From: Cloacibacterium caeni_C
GTDB taxonomy: Bacteria > Bacteroidota > Bacteroidia > Flavobacteriales > Weeksellaceae
Length of the DNA stretch: 52,161 bases
Assembly: GCA_002422665.1 (NCBI GenBank)
Contig: DITA01000066.1
Location: 1-52,161 of the forward strand
Direction of reading: 5' to 3'
The position numbers and the translations under genes were made by a program. Within the stretch, counting starts at the first letter, position 1, and every line of letters begins with the position of its first letter. Shown piece after piece: positions 25,511 to 32,993 of this stretch. Under the pieces are notes generated by a model. That model had not been told where the DNA came from. It searched no databases and saw only the letters and a program-made list of their open reading frames with translations.

Positions 25511-25687
25511 CTACCTATCATTTATTACATAAATCAATATTCCATATAAACCATATAATAAAAGTATAATAAAAATTATTCCTAAAATAAGTCTAATTTT
25601 CTTTGTATAATCCTTATCAATAAAATACAACAAGATCCAAAAAATTGCAGATCCAAAAAAAATTGTATTTAAAATTATATTAATCAT
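25511..25687 (-). CDS. Small two-helix membrane protein, 58 residues
   Basis: An open frame from ATG at 25687 to TAG at 25511. It reads MINIILNTIFFGSAIFWILL, then a charged turn (DKDYTKK), then a second hydrophobic stretch (LILGIIFIILLLYGLYGILI). It is thus a two-helix hairpin with a positive cytoplasmic loop. It starts 12 bp after the stop of the MmcQ/YjbR gene on the same strand, so the two are probably co-transcribed. No family is recognised. Coding is supported by the clean helix-turn-helix membrane pattern and gene spacing only. Confidence 0.55.
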   Translation of the reverse strand: MINIILNTIFFGSAIFWILLYFIDKDYTKKIRLILGIIFIILLLYGLYGILIYVINDR

Positions 25688-25699
25688 TATATCAAGAAT

Positions 25700-26050
25700 T
25701 TATTTATTAATTTCTAATTTTATTTTCTTCGTTAAACTTTCATACACCAATTGATAAGAATCATCAATGAGTTTTTTAATGAATTCTGGCTTCAATCCTT
25801 CACAAATTACTGAATTCCAATGTGTTTTATTCATGTGATAAGCGCCAGAAATTTGGTAATATTGCTCTCGGAGTTCTTCGTTATAATCTGCAGTATTCTT
25901 TGCCGAAAAGACCAATGGTTGCTTTTCTAAAGCCATTAATAGAAACATTTTACCACCTACTTTAAAGACTAAAGTAGTTTCATCAAACGGAAAACCTTCC
26001 GTAACTCCTTTTTTGTTGAGACAATATTCTCTTATTTCTTCGGCTAACAT
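25700..26050 (-). CDS. MmcQ/YjbR family protein
   Basis: 116 residues. The start MLAEEIREYCLNKKGVTEGFPFDETTLVFKVGGKMF and NKTHWNSVIC are characteristic of the MmcQ/YjbR (CyaY-fold-like, double-wing) family, which has been described as DNA-binding in structural work but whose cellular role is unclear. Cytoplasmic. A TAAATTTG element lies at 26107-26114 on the minus strand, about 57 nt upstream. Followed closely by the 58-residue membrane ORF. Confidence 0.85.
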   Translation of the reverse strand: MLAEEIREYCLNKKGVTEGFPFDETTLVFKVGGKMFLLMALEKQPLVFSAKNTADYNEELREQYYQISGAYHMNKTHWNSVICEGLKPEFIKKLIDDSYQLVYESLTKKIKLEINK

Positions 26051-26053
26051 TTT

Positions 26054-26160
26054 AGTAGTTGGTAGTTGGTATTTTGGTAATTATACTTTCTTATTCTCAA
26101 TTAAAACAAATTTACTAAATTTATACTCATAAAGATGTATACTAACTACTAATTACCAAT
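26054..26160. repeat. TAGTTGG-type low-complexity inverted repeat
   Basis: TAGTAGTTGGTAGTTGGTAT near 26051-26073 and the inverted words ACTAACTACTAATTACCAAT near 26140-26160 flank the divergent promoter area of the MmcQ/YjbR gene and the oxidoreductase gene. It resembles the TTGTTGG elements at 38339-38424 and 40941-41006. Confidence 0.45.
26107..26114 (-). promoter_or_regulatory. -7 element for the MmcQ/YjbR gene
   Basis: The minus strand reads TAAATTTG, a perfect TAnnTTTG, about 57 nt before the ATG at 26050. No -33 TTG at the usual distance. Confidence 0.4.
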
Positions 26161-26171
26161 TACTTAAAAAT

Positions 26172-26828
26172 ATGAAGGCTTTAATTATAGGAGCATCGGG
26201 CGCTACAGGAAAAGATTTGGTTCAAAAACTAAGTCAAGACAAAGATTTCGAAGAAATTCATGCTTTTGTAAGAAAACCTGTAGAATCTACTTCTGAGAAA
26301 GTGAAATTTCATGTAGTAAATTTCGAAAAGCCAGAAGAATGGAAAGATTTGGTACAAGGTGATGTCGCTTTTTCTTGCCTCGGAACTACCTTGAAAGACG
26401 CAGGAAGCAAGGAAGCACAGAGAAAAGTAGATTTTGATTATCAATTGCAATTTGCCAAAACTGCCAAAGAAAATGGCGTGGAAGATTTCGTTTTGGTTTC
26501 TGCTTATGGAGCCAATCCTAATTCTAAAATCTTCTACTCTAGAATGAAGGGCGAATTAGAAGAAGAAGTAAAAAAGCTTCATTTTAATAAAATTACCATT
26601 TTCCAACCCGGAATGCTCGATCGAAAAAACACTGACAGAACTGGTGAAGTTTTAGGAGCTAGAATTATAAAATTTGCCAATAAATTTGGCGTTTTAGAAT
26701 CTCAAAAACCATTGCCAACAGATATTTTAGCACAAGCTTTGGTGAATTCATCTAAAATAAAATCTAACGGATATTCTAAAATAAAATTAGGCAGTATTTT
26801 CAGTTTTGCCGAAAAAAGAAAAGAATAA
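26172..26828 (+). CDS. NAD(P)-binding Rossmann oxidoreductase, atypical SDR (HTATIP2/NmrA-like)
   Basis: 218 residues. The N-terminal MKALIIGASGATGKDLVQKL is a textbook GxxGxxG dinucleotide-binding motif; VAFSCLGTTLKDAGSKEAQRKVD and VLVSAYGANPNSKIFYSRMKGELEEEV match the short HTATIP2/YwnB-like atypical SDR group. Substrate and reaction are unknown, and these proteins may sense NADPH rather than catalyse. Cytoplasmic, monocistronic. A nested palindrome follows directly after the stop and may act as terminator. Confidence 0.85.
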   Translation: MKALIIGASGATGKDLVQKLSQDKDFEEIHAFVRKPVESTSEKVKFHVVNFEKPEEWKDLVQGDVAFSCLGTTLKDAGSKEAQRKVDFDYQLQFAKTAKENGVEDFVLVSAYGANPNSKIFYSRMKGELEEEVKKLHFNKITIFQPGMLDRKNTDRTGEVLGARIIKFANKFGVLESQKPLPTDILAQALVNSSKIKSNGYSKIKLGSIFSFAEKRKE

Positions 26829-26829
26829 T

Positions 26830-26976
26830 TTTTGCCACGAATTCACGAATATTTTTCTAAAATATCTATTTAGACGCGATAAATCGCTTCTCTACTTATT
26901 TTTAAAAATTTTCTAAAAATAGAAATTTAGATTTTATGCGCATTTAAAGTATTTTATTCGTGCATTTGTGGCAAAA
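26830..26976. repeat. Nested palindromic element between an oxidoreductase and glutathione peroxidase gene
   Basis: The outer arms TTTTGCCACGAATTCACGAA (26830-26851) and the complementary right arm at 26955-26976 match at 20 of 22 positions. Inside lies a second palindrome, AGACGCGAT (26872-26880) and ATCGCTTCT (26883-26891). Two different repeat types therefore appear inserted one inside the other between convergent genes. Confidence 0.75.
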
Positions 26977-26981
26977 AAAAA

Positions 26982-27518
26982 CTATTTAAAATATTTCGTA
27001 ATAGATTCAGAAGTGGGTTTTGTAGTACTTACAAAAGTATCGATTAACTCTCCTTTTTCGTTAAGCAAAAATTTCTCGAAGTTCCAAAGAATGGTAGTAC
27101 TTTTTACTCCGTTTAGTTTTTTGTCTGTTAAAAATTTAAAAATGGGAGCAATATCTTTTCCTTTCACAGAAACTTTAGCCGCCATTGGAAAGGTAACGCC
27201 GTAATTTTTTTTGCAAAAAGCACCGATTTCTTCATTGCTTCCAGGTTCTTGCCCACCAAAATTGTTTGCTGGGAAACCTACAATCACCAATTGGTCTTTA
27301 TACGTTTCGTACAACTTCTGTAAACCTTCATACTGTGGTGTAAAACCACATTCTGACGCTGTATTTACAATGAGAATCTTCTTGCCTTTAAACTTAGAAA
27401 AATCAATCGTTTTACCGTCTAAAGCTTTCACTTTAAAAGAATGAATGGATTTTGCTTGTTGCGCCTGCGAAGAAAAAAGTCCAAAAAATGCCATAAGAAT
27501 AAATAATATTTTTTTCAT
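26982..27518 (-). CDS. Exported glutathione peroxidase family thiol peroxidase
   Basis: 178 residues from ATG at 27518 (MKKILFILMAFFGLFSSQAQ), which gives a signal peptide; longer in-frame starts run into the promoter element. A thioredoxin-fold peroxidase with the GPx tetrad Cys57 (NTASECGFTPQ), Gln90 (NNFGGQEPG), Trp145 and Asn146 (ILWNFEKFL). The second cysteine C102 in GAFCKKNYGVTFP may be the resolving residue. Bacterial relatives usually use thioredoxin rather than glutathione, so periplasmic peroxide defence is likely. Located between palindromic repeat and a secreted LolA-like gene. Confidence 0.92.
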   Translation of the reverse strand: MKKILFILMAFFGLFSSQAQQAKSIHSFKVKALDGKTIDFSKFKGKKILIVNTASECGFTPQYEGLQKLYETYKDQLVIVGFPANNFGGQEPGSNEEIGAFCKKNYGVTFPMAAKVSVKGKDIAPIFKFLTDKKLNGVKSTTILWNFEKFLLNEKGELIDTFVSTTKPTSESITKYFK

Positions 27519-27536
27519 TTTGATTTTATTTGATTT

Positions 27537-27562
27537 CAAATTTAGGGATAAAAAAACTGCAA
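27537..27562 (-). promoter_or_regulatory. Probable promoter of the glutathione peroxidase gene
   Basis: The minus strand has TAAATTTG at 27544-27537, 19 nt before the ATG, and TTG at 27562-27560 with a short 15-nt spacer. The -7 element supports the ATG at 27518 over longer starts. Confidence 0.5.
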
Positions 27563-27609
27563 AATTCATAGAAATTGCAGTCATAGAAATTTTTTATCGT
27601 AAAGTTTTA

Positions 27610-28272
27610 TTAGAACTTAAAAGTATTGGCTGGAAATGCTTTGTTGACTTCAATTTTAAAAAGAATCATCACGTAATCTCCTTCTTTTTTCGGCGTAGTT
27701 GCTTCAATTCTGAAAGGCATTACCAAATTATTCACTTTTTTAAAATCAGAATAAACCAATGTTTCGTCTTTCTTTTCTTCTTTTAACAGTAAAAAGTTCT
27801 GAACATCAAAATAATAAACAGTTTTATTCACATTTTTGGTGAGTTCTACTTTATAACAGTCTCTTTCTCCCACTTTTTCTTTCCCTAGAACTTGTGCGGT
27901 AAAACCTTTGTTTTCGTAATCGATGAAATCTGTGTCAAAGCTTTCTGCAACGTAATTTTTTTGAACCTGAAGTTTATTCACCACGTAATTCATAGCGTAA
28001 CCATTTTTACCATCATATCCTTCGATTACATTTTCTTTATTCCCTATGAATACTACGGTTTTGGTAAGATTAGGTCTTTGTTGATAAATTCTCATAGGAT
28101 ATTCATCATTTACGCCCAGAATTACTTTTCCTTGTAGAATAATAGAATTCAGCAGTTTCCAGTTGGTTAAGCCTCCTGTTAACTCAATATTTTTATCAAT
28201 AATTTGTTTAGCAGTTTGCGCCGAAAATATGGTGGTTATTAGAATTGTAGCGATTAATAGTATCTTTTTCAT
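27610..28272 (-). CDS. Secreted LolA/outer-membrane lipoprotein-sorting-like protein
   Basis: 220 residues with signal peptide MKKILLIATILITTIFSAQ. The mature part is a beta-rich LolA/LolB-type barrel pattern (QIIDKNIELTGGLTNWKLLNSI, then VLGKEKVGERDCYKVELT, then FDVQNFLLLKEEKK, then LVMPFRIEATT). Bacteroidota carry many such proteins, used for lipoprotein or lipid handling in the periplasm or as zinc-peptidase partners; the specific role is unknown. It has a perfect TTG-N19-TATATTTG promoter. Confidence 0.75.
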   Translation of the reverse strand: MKKILLIATILITTIFSAQTAKQIIDKNIELTGGLTNWKLLNSIILQGKVILGVNDEYPMRIYQQRPNLTKTVVFIGNKENVIEGYDGKNGYAMNYVVNKLQVQKNYVAESFDTDFIDYENKGFTAQVLGKEKVGERDCYKVELTKNVNKTVYYFDVQNFLLLKEEKKDETLVYSDFKKVNNLVMPFRIEATTPKKEGDYVMILFKIEVNKAFPANTFKF

Positions 28273-28293
28273 TCAATCTTTTTTACGAAGTTT

Positions 28294-28323
28294 CAAATAT
28301 AAAGTTTTTGTGTTAAGTTCCAA
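28294..28323 (-). promoter_or_regulatory. Consensus promoter of the LolA-like gene
   Basis: Minus strand TTG (28323-28321), 19-nt spacer, TATATTTG (28301-28294), about 22 nt before the ATG at 28272. Confidence 0.75.
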
Positions 28324-28372
28324 TTTTCAACACCCTTTTTTTTGAAATATTTATATCAACAGCATAACTTTT

Positions 28373-29116
28373 TTATGACGCTTTAGTTTCATTATTCAGA
28401 ATAGCTTTCGCTTTTTCTAAATCTTCGGGAACATCTATTCCTACCCCAATGAAATCTGTTTCTATCATTTTGATTTTCATTCCGTTTTCCAGATAACGTA
28501 TGGCTTCTATTTTTTCTGAAATTTCAAGTGGAGTCATCGCCAAATTTGCGAATTTCAACAATGCTTCCTTTCTGAAAGCGTAAACACCAATATGTTTGTA
28601 ATACAAATGTTCCACAGATGTTTCTCTAGGATAAGGAATTACAGAACGACTGAAATACATTGCAAAATTTTGTAAATCTGTAATGACTTTAACATTATTA
28701 GGATTTTCAATTTCTTCCTGATTTTTAAGTCTGATTTTAAGCGAAGCCAATGAAATTTCTTTATCAACATCATTTTTAAAAACTTGAATCAGTTGTTTCA
28801 AAGGATCATTTTTCAGGAAAGGTTCATCACCTTGAACATTAATCACAATATCGCAATCAATATTTTGAACCGCTTCCGCTATTCTGTCACTTCCTGTTTC
28901 GTGTTCACCCGTCATTACTGCTTTTCCGCCGATTTTGGTGATTTCTTCAAAAATAATTTCAGAATCAGTCGCCACGAAAACCTCATCAAATAGCTGAGTT
29001 TCCACCACATTTTGATAAGTAGTAGCAATTACGGTTTTGTCGCCTAAAATCTGCATTAATTTCCCTGGAAATCTACTTGCAGCGTAACGAGCTGGTATTA
29101 CAGCGATAATCTTCAT
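28373..29116 (-). CDS. kdsB: 3-deoxy-manno-octulosonate cytidylyltransferase
   Basis: 247 residues. Activates KDO to CMP-KDO for lipid A core assembly. The N-terminal MKIIAVIPARYAASRFPGKLM, the nucleotide site INVQGDEPFL, and the KHIGVYAFRKEALLKF and GIDVPEDLEKA blocks are diagnostic. Cytoplasmic. The ATG immediately follows the stop codon of the upstream membrane protein gene (29117-29119), suggesting translational coupling. This is the only KDO gene in the window. Confidence 0.96.
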   Translation of the reverse strand: MKIIAVIPARYAASRFPGKLMQILGDKTVIATTYQNVVETQLFDEVFVATDSEIIFEEITKIGGKAVMTGEHETGSDRIAEAVQNIDCDIVINVQGDEPFLKNDPLKQLIQVFKNDVDKEISLASLKIRLKNQEEIENPNNVKVITDLQNFAMYFSRSVIPYPRETSVEHLYYKHIGVYAFRKEALLKFANLAMTPLEISEKIEAIRYLENGMKIKMIETDFIGVGIDVPEDLEKAKAILNNETKAS

Positions 29117-29704
29117 TTAGTTTATGTATTTTATTAAATATATAATTCCATAAATCCAAGAAACATATAGAGCAGAATAAAGAAATCCTAATCCAAAGCT
29201 TTTGATTATGTTTCCTTTACATCTTCCAGAATTTTTAAATATCAATCTTAAAGCTCTGAAATAAATCCAATAAAGCATTGCTAATAGAAGAAATAAAATA
29301 GACCAAAAGAAAACACCAACAACATAAAGAACTACTAATAAAGCAATTGTAAAAAATATCCATGCAATAATTCCAAAAATAATTCCGCCTATTCCATCTG
29401 AACCAGTGTCTGGAATATCTAAATTAGTTGGTGTTAAATCTGAACTTGATTTATTTATTTCTTTAAATTTTTCTTTTGAGAATATACTTCCTAGATTATC
29501 CTTCAGTTTTACGCCATTGTACAAGCTAAAACTTACAAAAAGAAAAAAAGCAACAGCAAGTACTGTAGTAGAAATTATAGAATTTTGAAACAATGTTTGA
29601 TGAGAACCTCTTCCAGAAATCCAAACACTTAAAACAACCAAAAGTATAATTACTAATGATGCATAAAAAGTAAACTTAGTTTCTAATATTGTTTTGTTTC
29701 TCAT
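29117..29704 (-). CDS. Integral membrane protein of unknown function
   Basis: 195 residues with about five hydrophobic segments: 13-30, 43-62, an internal pair of strongly hydrophobic helices around 105-155 (GIIFGIIAWIFFTIALLVVL, SILFLLLAMLYWIYF), and one near the C-terminus. A polar stretch at ~70-100 (FKEINKSSSDLTPTNLDIPD) separates the two halves. No family recognised. Its stop abuts the kdsB start, so it is the upstream partner in a two-gene unit. A REP-like repeat lies just upstream. Confidence 0.65.
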   Translation of the reverse strand: MRNKTILETKFTFYASLVIILLVVLSVWISGRGSHQTLFQNSIISTTVLAVAFFLFVSFSLYNGVKLKDNLGSIFSKEKFKEINKSSSDLTPTNLDIPDTGSDGIGGIIFGIIAWIFFTIALLVVLYVVGVFFWSILFLLLAMLYWIYFRALRLIFKNSGRCKGNIIKSFGLGFLYSALYVSWIYGIIYLIKYIN

Positions 29705-29717
29705 AAAATTTAAAAAA

Positions 29718-29763
29718 TCCCTCGCGGATTAAAATCAGCAAAATCTATGAAATCAGCGAGAGA
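29718..29763. repeat. REP-like repeat, CTGATTT family, copy 2
   Basis: TCCCTCGCGGATT (29718-29730) and AATCAGCGAGAGA (29751-29763) are inverted arms matching at 11 of 13 positions, with AATCAGCAAAATC between them. The same family is at 5100-5166. Confidence 0.6.
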
Positions 29764-29768
29764 TAAAT

Positions 29769-31022
29769 TTATTTTAATTTAGCTAAAGCAGCTTCTAATT
29801 TCGGGAACATTTTTTGTAAATCTTCTACTGAACAAGCGCCAACTGATGCTCTAAACCAAGGCATTTCTCTAGAATTTCCAAATGCTGAAAATGGAACTAA
29901 TGCAACTCCTGCATTTTCGATTAAATAGAAAACCAAATCAGTAGAATCTTTCAGAACTTTTCCGTCTTCGGTGGTTTTTCCTACATAATCCAATTTAATG
30001 GTCAAATACAAAGCACCCATTGGTTTAATGCTATCTACCGCGAAACTTTTAGATTTCATTTCTTGAATTCCAGCATGTAAAACTTCTAAACTGTGCGCAA
30101 TTTTACCTTTGAAATCATTAACAAATTCGTTTACAGCTGGTGTATTATCTAAAAACTCTGCTACTGCTTGTTGTTCTGGTTTCGGCGCCCAAGCTCCAAC
30201 GTGTGTTAATAGCGCTTTCATTCTATCAATCACTTTAGTTGGTCCGAAACTCCATCCTACTCTAACACCAGTTGCTGCAAAACATTTAGAAGTTCCATCA
30301 ATATAAATGGTGTAATCTCTAAGTTCTGGATAGAGAGAAACTGGATTAAAATGTTCTGAATCACCAAACGTAAGCATTGCATAAATTTGGTCGTACATTA
30401 AGTAAAGTGGCTTTTCGCCTTCTCCTCTTTTTTTATTTTCTGCAATTACCGCTTCACAAATTTCTGAAAGTTGTTCTTTGGTAAACATGGTTCCTGTTGG
30501 GTTAAGCGGAGAACAAAGCGCCAATAAAACTGCACCTTCTAAATGTGGCGTAATTACATCAGCTGTTGGCAAAAAATTATCTTCTGGAGTAACTTCTAAT
30601 TCTACTGCATTGGCAGAAGTTAAATAAGCATAGTGGTTATTATTCCAAGAAGGAACGGCGTAAACTACTTTGTCGCCTTCGTCTACAATGGTTTTAAATG
30701 TAGCGTAAATTAAAGGTCTAGAACCACCAGAAACCAAAATATCATCTGGAGAATAATCTAAATCCCAACGAGATTTTATGTCTTTTGCTACTGCTTTTCT
30801 TAATGAAAGCAAACCATTTGCAGGAGGATAATTGGTTAAATTATCCGCATAAGCTTTCTGAATATTTTGTTTTAATCCTGTAGGAATAGGATAAATGTTA
30901 GAATCTAAATCACCGATAGTGAGGTTGGCAATTTCAGCTCCTTGAGCTTTGAGTTCGTTTACTTGATTACCGATTTTAATAATTTCTGAACCGATAAGGT
31001 TTTGAGCGAGTTTTGAAACCAC
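29769..31022 (-). CDS. Class I/II PLP aminotransferase (aspartate-aminotransferase-like)
   Basis: 417 residues, fold type I. The PLP lysine is K246 in DGTSKCFAATGVRVGW; N174 (SPLNPTG), D211 and Y214 (YDQIYAML) bind the cofactor. It belongs to the Iγ-like group common in Bacteroidota annotated as pyridoxal phosphate-dependent aminotransferase, and may transaminate aspartate or aromatic/branched residues; the exact substrate is open. It has a perfect promoter at 31055-31084 whose -33 box overlaps the terminator of the upstream phosphomutase gene. Confidence 0.9.
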   Translation of the reverse strand: MVSKLAQNLIGSEIIKIGNQVNELKAQGAEIANLTIGDLDSNIYPIPTGLKQNIQKAYADNLTNYPPANGLLSLRKAVAKDIKSRWDLDYSPDDILVSGGSRPLIYATFKTIVDEGDKVVYAVPSWNNNHYAYLTSANAVELEVTPEDNFLPTADVITPHLEGAVLLALCSPLNPTGTMFTKEQLSEICEAVIAENKKRGEGEKPLYLMYDQIYAMLTFGDSEHFNPVSLYPELRDYTIYIDGTSKCFAATGVRVGWSFGPTKVIDRMKALLTHVGAWAPKPEQQAVAEFLDNTPAVNEFVNDFKGKIAHSLEVLHAGIQEMKSKSFAVDSIKPMGALYLTIKLDYVGKTTEDGKVLKDSTDLVFYLIENAGVALVPFSAFGNSREMPWFRASVGACSVEDLQKMFPKLEAALAKLK

Positions 31023-31054
31023 TTTTTATTAAGATTTTGTTGTTAATGATTTTT

Positions 31055-31084
31055 CAAATTTAAATAAAATAAAAAAGTTCACAA
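31055..31084 (-). promoter_or_regulatory. Consensus promoter of the aminotransferase gene
   Basis: Minus strand TTG (31084-31082), 19-nt spacer, TAAATTTG (31062-31055). The -33 box and part of the spacer lie inside the last arm and T run of the phosphomutase terminator. Confidence 0.75.
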
Positions 31085-31125
31085 AAGATTAAAAACCTAA
31101 AGATTTGTTAAACTTCTGTGAACTT
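31071..31125 (-). terminator. Terminator of the phosphohexose mutase gene
   Basis: AAGTTCACA (31075-31083) and TGTGAACTT (31117-31125) form a 9-bp stem over a long (33-nt) loop; the minus-strand transcript ends in TTTTTT (31076-31071). Confidence 0.7.
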
Positions 31126-31146
31126 AAAAGCATTAGATTAAAATAT

Positions 31147-32859
31147 TTATAGTTTTAAATCTTTTTTTACTTCATTGATTTTTTGTTCTAGAGAAGCTTG
31201 TTTAGCTTTGAAATCTGCTTCGTTTTCAATTTTATCTTTCACAGAAAAATAGAATTTAATCTTCGGCTCGGTTCCTGAAGGTCTGATACAAACTTTAGTT
31301 CCGTCTTCTGTGTAATAGATTAACACATTAGATTTCGGAATATCATTCATTACTTTTTTCTCACCAGTAATCACGTTTAAACTGGTTTGTTCTTGGAAAT
31401 CTTTCACTTCTAGAACTTTAGAACCTGCCAATTCTTTTACAGGATTTTCTCTGAAATCTACCATCATTTGAGCAATTTCTTCGGCACCAGTTCTTCCTTT
31501 TCTTACCACGTTCACCAAACCTTCTTGATACATACCAATTTCTTTGTAGATATCAATCATGTACTGATACATGGTTTTTCCTTGTGCTTTGCAAACAGCT
31601 GCAATTTCACAAGCCAATAAAATAGAACCACAACTGTCTTTATCTCTTACGAAATCTCCTGTCATAAATCCGAAAGATTCTTCACCTCCGCAAATGAATT
31701 TTTCTTGACCTTCTACATCACGAATCATTTTACCAATCCATTTGAAACCAGTCAATCCTACTTTGCAATCTACTCCAAATTTTTCAGCTACATCAAAGAA
31801 ACAGTCAGAAGTTACAATCGTAGAACCGATAAACTCTTTTCCTGTAATTTTGCCTGCTTTTTTCCATTGGTCAAGAATGTAATACGTTAAAATCATATTG
31901 GTTTGGTTACCATTCAACAACTGAATTTCGCCATCTAGATTTCTTACCGCAATTCCTAATCTGTCGCCATCTGGATCACAACCGATAACAATATCGCCAT
32001 TGGTAATATTTGCTAAATCTACTGCCATAGAAAGCGCTTTTGGCTCTTCAGGATTCGGAGATTCTACCGTTGGAAAATTTCCAGAAGGAATCATTTGTTC
32101 TTTAACCAAATCTACTTTGGTGAAACCTGCTTTTGCTAAAGCTTTAGGAATCGTAGTATAAGTAGTACCGTGAATAGAAGTGAAAACGATGTTTACATTA
32201 TCTCTTCCAATATTTTGGTACAATGAATTTTCCATACAAGTGTCAATGTACACATCATCTTGTTCTTCGCCAATCCATTCGATTAAATCATCATTTCCGT
32301 TAAATTTAATTTCGTCGAATTTTGTAGCGTAAACTTCTTTGATGATGTTTTCGTCATTTGGTGGAACTACTTGTGCTCCATCATTCCAATATACTTTGTA
32401 ACCGTTATATTCTGGTGGATTGTGAGAAGCCGTCAAAACAATTCCCGCATTACATTTTTTATCACGAACCGTGAAAGAAAGTTCTGGAGTTGGTCTGTGT
32501 TCTTTGAAAAGCAACACTTTAATTCCGTTTGCTGTAAGAACATCTGCACACATTTTTCCGAACTCTTTAGAATTATTTCTTACATCATAAGCAATAGCAA
32601 CTTTTATTTCCTGATTAGGAAATTGTTGATGAAGATAATTTGCCAAACCTTGTGTAGCTTGACCCAATGTATATTTATTGAGACGATTGGTTCCTACTCC
32701 CATAATTCCTCTCATTCCGCCAGTCCCGAATTCTAATTCTCTATAAAAACTGTCTTCTAATTCTGGAGAATTGGTATCGATCCAATTCTGAACTGTTGCT
32801 CTGGTTTCTGCATCAAAAGTATCTGATAACCAAAGTTTTGCTTTTTCCAAAGTTGTCAT
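31147..32859 (-). CDS. Phospho-sugar mutase (phosphoglucomutase/phosphomannomutase)
   Basis: 570 residues from ATG at 32859 (MTTLEKAKLWLSD). Interconverts hexose 1- and 6-phosphates. The phosphoserine is S145 in TASHNPPEYNGYK, the metal loop is DPDGDR (295-300), the sugar-recognition loop is GGEESFG (391-397), and the phosphate-binding RPSGTEPKIKFY is near the C-terminus. Length and loops fit the PgcA/PGM2-like group of Bacteroidota. An apparent extension to an ATG at 32904 begins in the end of a palindromic repeat and is rejected. It supplies sugar nucleotides for envelope polysaccharides and glycogen. Confidence 0.94.
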   Translation of the reverse strand: MTTLEKAKLWLSDTFDAETRATVQNWIDTNSPELEDSFYRELEFGTGGMRGIMGVGTNRLNKYTLGQATQGLANYLHQQFPNQEIKVAIAYDVRNNSKEFGKMCADVLTANGIKVLLFKEHRPTPELSFTVRDKKCNAGIVLTASHNPPEYNGYKVYWNDGAQVVPPNDENIIKEVYATKFDEIKFNGNDDLIEWIGEEQDDVYIDTCMENSLYQNIGRDNVNIVFTSIHGTTYTTIPKALAKAGFTKVDLVKEQMIPSGNFPTVESPNPEEPKALSMAVDLANITNGDIVIGCDPDGDRLGIAVRNLDGEIQLLNGNQTNMILTYYILDQWKKAGKITGKEFIGSTIVTSDCFFDVAEKFGVDCKVGLTGFKWIGKMIRDVEGQEKFICGGEESFGFMTGDFVRDKDSCGSILLACEIAAVCKAQGKTMYQYMIDIYKEIGMYQEGLVNVVRKGRTGAEEIAQMMVDFRENPVKELAGSKVLEVKDFQEQTSLNVITGEKKVMNDIPKSNVLIYYTEDGTKVCIRPSGTEPKIKFYFSVKDKIENEADFKAKQASLEQKINEVKKDLKL

Positions 32860-32899
32860 ATATTTAAATTTTTTGTTTTTTTTAATTTTTAAATGTTCT

Positions 32900-32979
32900 G
32901 TCATTCTGAATGCAGTGAAACGGAATGAAGAATCTCTTAAAATAGATTCTTCGCTACACTTTGTTTCGCTCAGAATGAC
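32900..32979. repeat. Palindromic repeat upstream of the phosphomutase gene
   Basis: Arms of 36 nt at 32900-32935 and 32944-32979 with an 8-nt centre. The arm ends GTCATTCTGA and GAAGAATCT are perfectly inverted (TCAGAATGAC, AGATTCTTC), the middle is degenerate. The same family is found inside the radical SAM gene at 20477-20568. Confidence 0.85.
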
Positions 32980-32993
32980 AAATCGCCAATGCT

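Noticed and set aside
32371..32736. Plus-strand open frame of 121 codons in the phosphomutase gene
   Set aside because: Antisense shadow of a conserved enzyme, rich in I/F/H/C, no start context or motif.
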